Source: Gallionella sp.
GTDB lineage: Bacteria > Pseudomonadota > Gammaproteobacteria > Burkholderiales > Gallionellaceae
NCBI GenBank assembly: GCA_017880945.1
Contig: JADGRM010000009.1
Location: forward strand, 1-18,642
Reading direction: 5' to 3'
DNA length: 18,642 nt
A program made the position numbers and the translations under genes. Each line of letters opens with the position of its first letter. The first letter of the stretch is position 1. The notes under the pieces were generated by a model. The model did not search any database and was not told the DNA's origin. It saw only the letters and a program-made list of their open reading frames with translations. Shown in pieces: positions 15,109-18,642 of the stretch.

Positions 15109-16514
15109 TGCAAAACACTTCCATCAATTTCAAACGCCAGGTCACCATCAAGCTGGCCGACGTCAAACTCCAGGGAGCCTTGTCACGATTACAGACACGT
15201 TTTGTTGAAGGTCGCGCTGCGGTCATTGGCGAGATCAACGATCTGCAAGAGACGCGCACGGCAGCTGCGGCGATTCGTGACCGGGTGTTGAACGATCTTG
15301 AGTACTGGCTGCTGCATTTCGAACAACAGGCAACTGCGCGTGGCGCGATAGTCCACTGGGCCGAAACCGGAGCCGACGTCAACCGCATCGTCGCAGAAAT
15401 CGCCGCCCGGCACGGTGTGCGCACGGCGGCCAAATCAAAATCCATGGTAAGCGAAGAATGCGGGCTTAACGATGCGCTGGAGCTTGCCGGAGTAGAAGTG
15501 ATGGAAACCGACCTGGGCGAATATATCCTGCAACTCGCCCACGAAGCGCCGTCGCATATCGTCGCGCCCGTCGTGCACAAGAACATGGAGGAGATCGCCG
15601 ACCTGTTCGCCGAGAAACATCAACTGCCGCGCAAGACAGATATCGCCGAGCTGTGCCGCGAGGCGCGCGAAGTGCTGCGCCCGGCATTCCTGAACGCAGA
15701 CATGGGTATCTCAGGCGGCAATTTTCTGCTGGCCGAAACCGGCTCCGTGCTGATCGTCACCAATGAAGGAAACGGACGGTTGGTAACGACGCTGCCGCGC
15801 GTGCACGTTGCCATTACCGGCATAGAAAAAATCGTGCCTACACTGGAAGACGTGACCACACTGTTACGCCTGCTGCCCCGCTCTGCCACCGGCCAGTCGA
15901 TCACCAACTATGTGTCGGTGCTGACCGGCAACAAAGACAGCGCAGATCATGATGGCCCGGAACATTTCCATATCATCCTGCTGGACAATGGCCGCAGCAG
16001 CCTGCTTGGCAGCGAGATGCAGGAAATGCTGCGCTGCATACGTTGCGGCGCGTGCATGAACCATTGCCCGGTGTATCAGAATATAGGCGGGCATGCTTAT
16101 GGCTGGGTCTATCCCGGCCCGATGGGCTCGATACTGACGCCGCTGCTGGGGGGCCTGGAGAACGCGCCGGACCTGCCCAATGCGTCGACCTTGTGCGGTG
16201 CATGCGCGGTAGTATGCCCGGTCAAGATCCCGTTGCCGGACCTGTTGCGAAAATTGCGCGAAAAACAGATGGAACGCGGCATGAAGTCGCGGCAGGAAAC
16301 GTTCATGCTCAAGGCATGGGCATGGCTGGCGCTACATCCCGCGATATATGCGATAGCAACAAAAATCGGCGTGAGATTAATGCGAATACTAGGAGGTAAA
16401 GAAAAATTACTTCATCACCTGCCAGGCGCGCGCGGCTGGACCGACGGTCGCGATTTCCCGGCACCAGCGGGCATGACCTTCCGTGAACTATATAAGCGTG
16501 GGGGGCACAAATGA
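15108..16514 (+). CDS. lutB: L-lactate oxidation complex, ferredoxin-type subunit LutB (468 aa)
   Basis: Central subunit of LutABC with an N-terminal LUD domain (about 50-300; AETGSVLIVTNEGNGR at 209-224) and two 4Fe-4S motifs: cysteines 310, 313, 316, 320 (CIRCGACMNHCP) and cysteines 363, 366, 370 (LCGACAVVCPVKIPLP). These would pass electrons from lactate towards the quinone pool through an unidentified acceptor. The C-terminal tail carries the family's GWTDGRDFPAP motif. Length matches YkgF/LutB (about 470-480). A strong GGAGG precedes the ATG at 15108. The end overlaps lutC by four bases (ATGA), so the three proteins are co-translated. All expected cysteines are present. Confidence 0.96.
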   Translation: MQNTSINFKRQVTIKLADVKLQGALSRLQTRFVEGRAAVIGEINDLQETRTAAAAIRDRVLNDLEYWLLHFEQQATARGAIVHWAETGADVNRIVAEIAARHGVRTAAKSKSMVSEECGLNDALELAGVEVMETDLGEYILQLAHEAPSHIVAPVVHKNMEEIADLFAEKHQLPRKTDIAELCREAREVLRPAFLNADMGISGGNFLLAETGSVLIVTNEGNGRLVTTLPRVHVAITGIEKIVPTLEDVTTLLRLLPRSATGQSITNYVSVLTGNKDSADHDGPEHFHIILLDNGRSSLLGSEMQEMLRCIRCGACMNHCPVYQNIGGHAYGWVYPGPMGSILTPLLGGLENAPDLPNASTLCGACAVVCPVKIPLPDLLRKLREKQMERGMKSRQETFMLKAWAWLALHPAIYAIATKIGVRLMRILGGKEKLLHHLPGARGWTDGRDFPAPAGMTFRELYKRGGHK

Positions 16515-17173
16515 ACGCACGCGACAAGATACTCAGCAAGATACGCAACTCGCAAGCTCGTACCGCAGCGGGAAATGTTGCAGGAACCGTGGCACAAACG
16601 GAAATGAGAGACAGCTACCTTGCACTGCACCCGCGCGGGCCTCTGCCACCGCCCCTTGATAATTTGGTCGCAGGCTTCAAGGAGCGCGCCATCAAACTCT
16701 CCAGCGATGTAATGGAAGCAAGCGACAGCAAGGATGTGCCGATTCTGCTGGCGCGATATCTAAGCGAAAGAAAACTGCCTGTCAGTGGCGTATGTTGGCC
16801 TTCTCTTGCCGGGTTGCCCTGGAGCACTGCCGGATTGGACATCCAGTCACGCCCGGCAAAAAATCAGGATTTGGTTGGCGTGACCGGCGCATTTTGCGCC
16901 ATTGCGGAAACGGGTACCCTGATGATGCTTTCAGGGCCGGAAACGCCGGCTACCACCAGCCTGTTACCGGAAACCCATGTGGCCGTACTGGATCCGCGGC
17001 GTATCGTCGCCACAATGGAAGATGCCTGGAATCTGATGCGCAAGGAATACAAACAGCCACCGCGCGCGGTCAATTTTATTTCCGGGCCTTCGCGCACCGC
17101 CGATATCGAACAGACCGTCACTCTGGGCGCACATGGCCCTTATCGAGTCTTGCTTATTCTTGCACCGCTTTGA
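16511..17173 (+). CDS. lutC: L-lactate oxidation complex, LUD-domain subunit LutC (220 aa)
   Basis: Third LutABC subunit, a stand-alone LUD-domain protein (YkgG-like). Seen: GVTGAFCAIAETGTLMM at about residues 123-139, the LLPETHVAVLD stretch at 151-161, SGPSRTADIE at 191-200 and LGAHGP at 205-210, all strongly conserved in the family. The first 40 residues are polar and poorly conserved, as usual. GGGGGG ahead of the ATG at 16511 gives a good ribosome site, and the start overlaps the lutB stop. It ends 14 bases before the 3' end of the oppositely oriented tRNA-Pro gene with no terminator in between. Confidence 0.95.
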   Translation: MNARDKILSKIRNSQARTAAGNVAGTVAQTEMRDSYLALHPRGPLPPPLDNLVAGFKERAIKLSSDVMEASDSKDVPILLARYLSERKLPVSGVCWPSLAGLPWSTAGLDIQSRPAKNQDLVGVTGAFCAIAETGTLMMLSGPETPATTSLLPETHVAVLDPRRIVATMEDAWNLMRKEYKQPPRAVNFISGPSRTADIEQTVTLGAHGPYRVLLILAPL

Positions 17174-17187
17174 AGACCTACTTTGCC

Positions 17188-17264
<77 letters not shown>

Positions 17265-17292
17265 TTTTTGAAACCGTTCACAAAAGACATCA

Positions 17293-17358
17293 TAAGGATG
17301 CCTCTAGAAATTCGATCCAGCCGATGGCGGCTTCAGCGGATTTTTAGAGGTATCCTTA
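17293..17358. repeat. Inverted repeat with 19-bp arms at the end of ispB
   Basis: Arms TAAGGATGCCTCTAGAAAT (17293-17311) and 17340-17358 are reverse complements except at two positions, with a small inner hairpin AGCCG-ATGG-CGGCT (17319-17332). The right arm includes the ispB stop codon. In plus-strand RNA both imperfect positions become G-U pairs, so the arm pairs fully; in minus-strand RNA they are A-C mismatches. No U-tract follows the structure on the ispB strand, so it is not a classical terminator. It looks like a short dispersed repeat or 3'-end-protecting structure. Confidence 0.65.
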
Positions 17359-18324
17359 GAATTGCCGCGTCGCGGCGAAGTGTGCCAATTCTAACAAACA
17401 TCGCTTGTATTTTGAATCAGCCAACGAGGCAATGGCGGCACACGCCGACTCGGCTTCGCGCATGGCTTGCTGGCGGGTGAAATCCAGCGCGCCGGTGGCA
17501 CGGATTATCTGCAACACTTCAACGAATCTTCCCACATCGCCTTGCTCGATCGCGCTGCGCACCACGCCAGCCTGTTCGGCCGAGCCGTGTTGCATCGCAT
17601 AGATCAGCGGCAGGGTAGGTTTGCCTTCGGCAAGATCATCGCCGAGATGCTTGCCGGTTTGCAATTCGTCAGCCGAGTAATCCAGCACATCATCGATCAA
17701 TTGGAATGCAGTGCCGAGATGCATGCCATATTTGGCCGCCGCCTGTTCATCGGCATCAGATGACTTGCCCAGGATCGCACCGAGGCGCATCGCCGCCTCG
17801 AACAATTTGGCGGTCTTGCAATGGATCACGCGCATGTAGTTATCGGTATCCACATCCGCATCGTGGCAATTCAACAACTGCAACACCTCGCCCTCGGCGA
17901 TGGTGTTGGTTGCATCGGCCAGCGTTTGCATCACGCGCATCTCGCCTACCTCGACCATCATCTGGAAAGCGCGCGAATACAGAAAATCGCCGACCAGCAC
18001 GCTGGCCGCATTGCCGAACAGCGCGCTGGCGGTAGCCCGGCCGCGGCGCAACTCGGATTCATCCACCACGTCATCGTGCAGCAGCGTCGCGGTATGGATG
18101 AATTCCACCACCGCCGCCAGATCGTGATGATGCTTGCCCTGATATCCGAATGCTTCGGCAGACAACACCACCAACGCCGGACGCAGGCGCTTGCCGCCGC
18201 TATTGACGATGTATTCGCCGACCTGATTGACCAGCAGCACTTCCGAATGCAGCCGTGCGCGTATCACCTGATCCACTGCGGCCATGTCTGCCGCGAGTAA
18301 TTGCTTGAGGTTTTCTAAAAACAC
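17356..18324 (-). CDS. ispB: Trans-polyprenyl (octaprenyl) diphosphate synthase (322 aa)
   Basis: All-trans polyprenyl diphosphate synthase that builds the ubiquinone side chain by adding isopentenyl units to farnesyl diphosphate. Seen: GGKRLRP at 43-49, the first aspartate-rich motif DDVVDES at 84-90, GDFLYSRAFQ at 112-121, and the second motif DDVLDY at 211-216 followed by GDDLAEGKPTLP. Small residues (HTAT) rather than bulky aromatic ones precede the first motif, which fits a long-chain (C40) product. Length matches E. coli IspB (323). The start codon is GTG at 18324 with AGGA six bases upstream, giving VFLENLKQLL as the encoded start. The stop codon falls in the inverted repeat. Confidence 0.93.
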   Translation of the reverse strand: MFLENLKQLLAADMAAVDQVIRARLHSEVLLVNQVGEYIVNSGGKRLRPALVVLSAEAFGYQGKHHHDLAAVVEFIHTATLLHDDVVDESELRRGRATASALFGNAASVLVGDFLYSRAFQMMVEVGEMRVMQTLADATNTIAEGEVLQLLNCHDADVDTDNYMRVIHCKTAKLFEAAMRLGAILGKSSDADEQAAAKYGMHLGTAFQLIDDVLDYSADELQTGKHLGDDLAEGKPTLPLIYAMQHGSAEQAGVVRSAIEQGDVGRFVEVLQIIRATGALDFTRQQAMREAESACAAIASLADSKYKRCLLELAHFAATRQF

Positions 18325-18440
18325 GTTCTATCCTGAATAGTTAGGGGCGCACCAAACAACCTGTCTAGCTCATCGGGCACGTACTTTTCGCGGCGCGCAT
18401 TGTCGCATAAAACGACGCAGGTGCATGTTGCACTGTGCCT

Positions 18441-18642
18441 CTACTCCCGTCGCCACAAATACACCCCGATCATCGTGCCCACCGCACTCAATAACACCAC
18501 ATAATGCGCCGGAGCCAAAGGATCGAGCGGCAGCAGCATACTCACCGCTACCGGCGTAAGTCCGCCGAACACCGCATAAGCCACGTTGTAGGAAAACGAC
18601 AATCCGGAAAAACGCACCACCGGCGGGAACAACTTGACAGCG
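18441..18642 (-). CDS. MFS transporter, C-terminal end only (MHS-like), cut by window edge
   Basis: Only the last 66 codons are inside the window; the gene begins beyond base 18642. The fragment reads AVKLFPPVVRFSGLSFSYNV, then YAVFGGLTPVAVSMLL and a final hydrophobic helix ending LWRRE. The motif of a conserved FP..VR.SG.S.SYN followed by GG.TP is characteristic of the metabolite:proton symporter group (proline, alpha-ketoglutarate, shikimate or citrate permeases) near helices 11-12. Substrate not assignable. It precedes ispB on the same strand with a 116-bp gap, in which I could not find a clear promoter. Confidence 0.8.
   Translation of the reverse strand, partial: AVKLFPPVVRFSGLSFSYNVAYAVFGGLTPVAVSMLLPLDPLAPAHYVVLLSAVGTMIGVYLWRRE

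Overview
The window reads as a chromosomal stretch of a Gram-negative betaproteobacterium. Outer-membrane and periplasmic proteins are present, the tRNA gene encodes CCA, and an IspB-type polyprenyl synthase of the ubiquinone-8 lineage sits at the right end. My best guess is Nitrosomonadales/Gallionellaceae-like, by general resemblance of the proteins only. I see no transposase, integrase, phage gene or CRISPR array. Nearly everything concerns uptake and oxidation of small organic acids.

Layout. (1) 1-2902, minus strand: an MFS permease, a tautomerase-superfamily protein and a CoA-acylating (methyl)malonate-semialdehyde dehydrogenase (3' end outside the window), closely spaced and probably one operon. 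(2) 2903-3178: non-coding, with a 19-bp-arm inverted repeat. (3) 3179-8019, minus: a complete branched-chain-amino-acid-type (LIV/HAAT) ABC importer in the order binding protein, LivH, fused LivM-LivG, LivF. A perfect 28-bp palindrome separates the binding protein from the membrane genes. (4) 8192-11810, minus: a phosphoketolase-superfamily thiamine-diphosphate enzyme followed by a DUF1537-type acid-sugar kinase, with an intrinsic terminator between them. (5) 11965-13204, plus: a divergent IclR-family regulator and a GlcG/HbpS-like protein. (6) 13205-14370: AT-rich region with one small outer-membrane beta-barrel protein and a 438-bp gene-free stretch that ends in the promoter of the next operon. 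(7) 14371-17173, plus: lutABC, the three-subunit iron-sulfur L-lactate oxidation system, with overlapping or abutting genes. (8) 17188-18642, minus: tRNA-Pro(CGG), a 19-bp-arm inverted repeat, ispB, and the C-terminal end of an MFS (MHS-like) transporter.

How the parts may work together. The most interesting unit is 3179-13204. A LIV-type importer, a sugar-acid kinase, a phosphoketolase-like enzyme, an IclR regulator and a GlcG-like protein lie side by side around a compact divergent promoter region. The usual partners of DUF1537 kinases (OtnC, OtnI, LtnD, PdxA2) are absent. I infer a possible uncharacterised pathway in which an imported hydroxy- or oxo-acid is phosphorylated and then cleaved by a ThDP enzyme, perhaps to an acyl phosphate. 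The substrate cannot be read from sequence. LutABC and the MmsA cluster would feed pyruvate and acyl-CoA into central metabolism alongside it.
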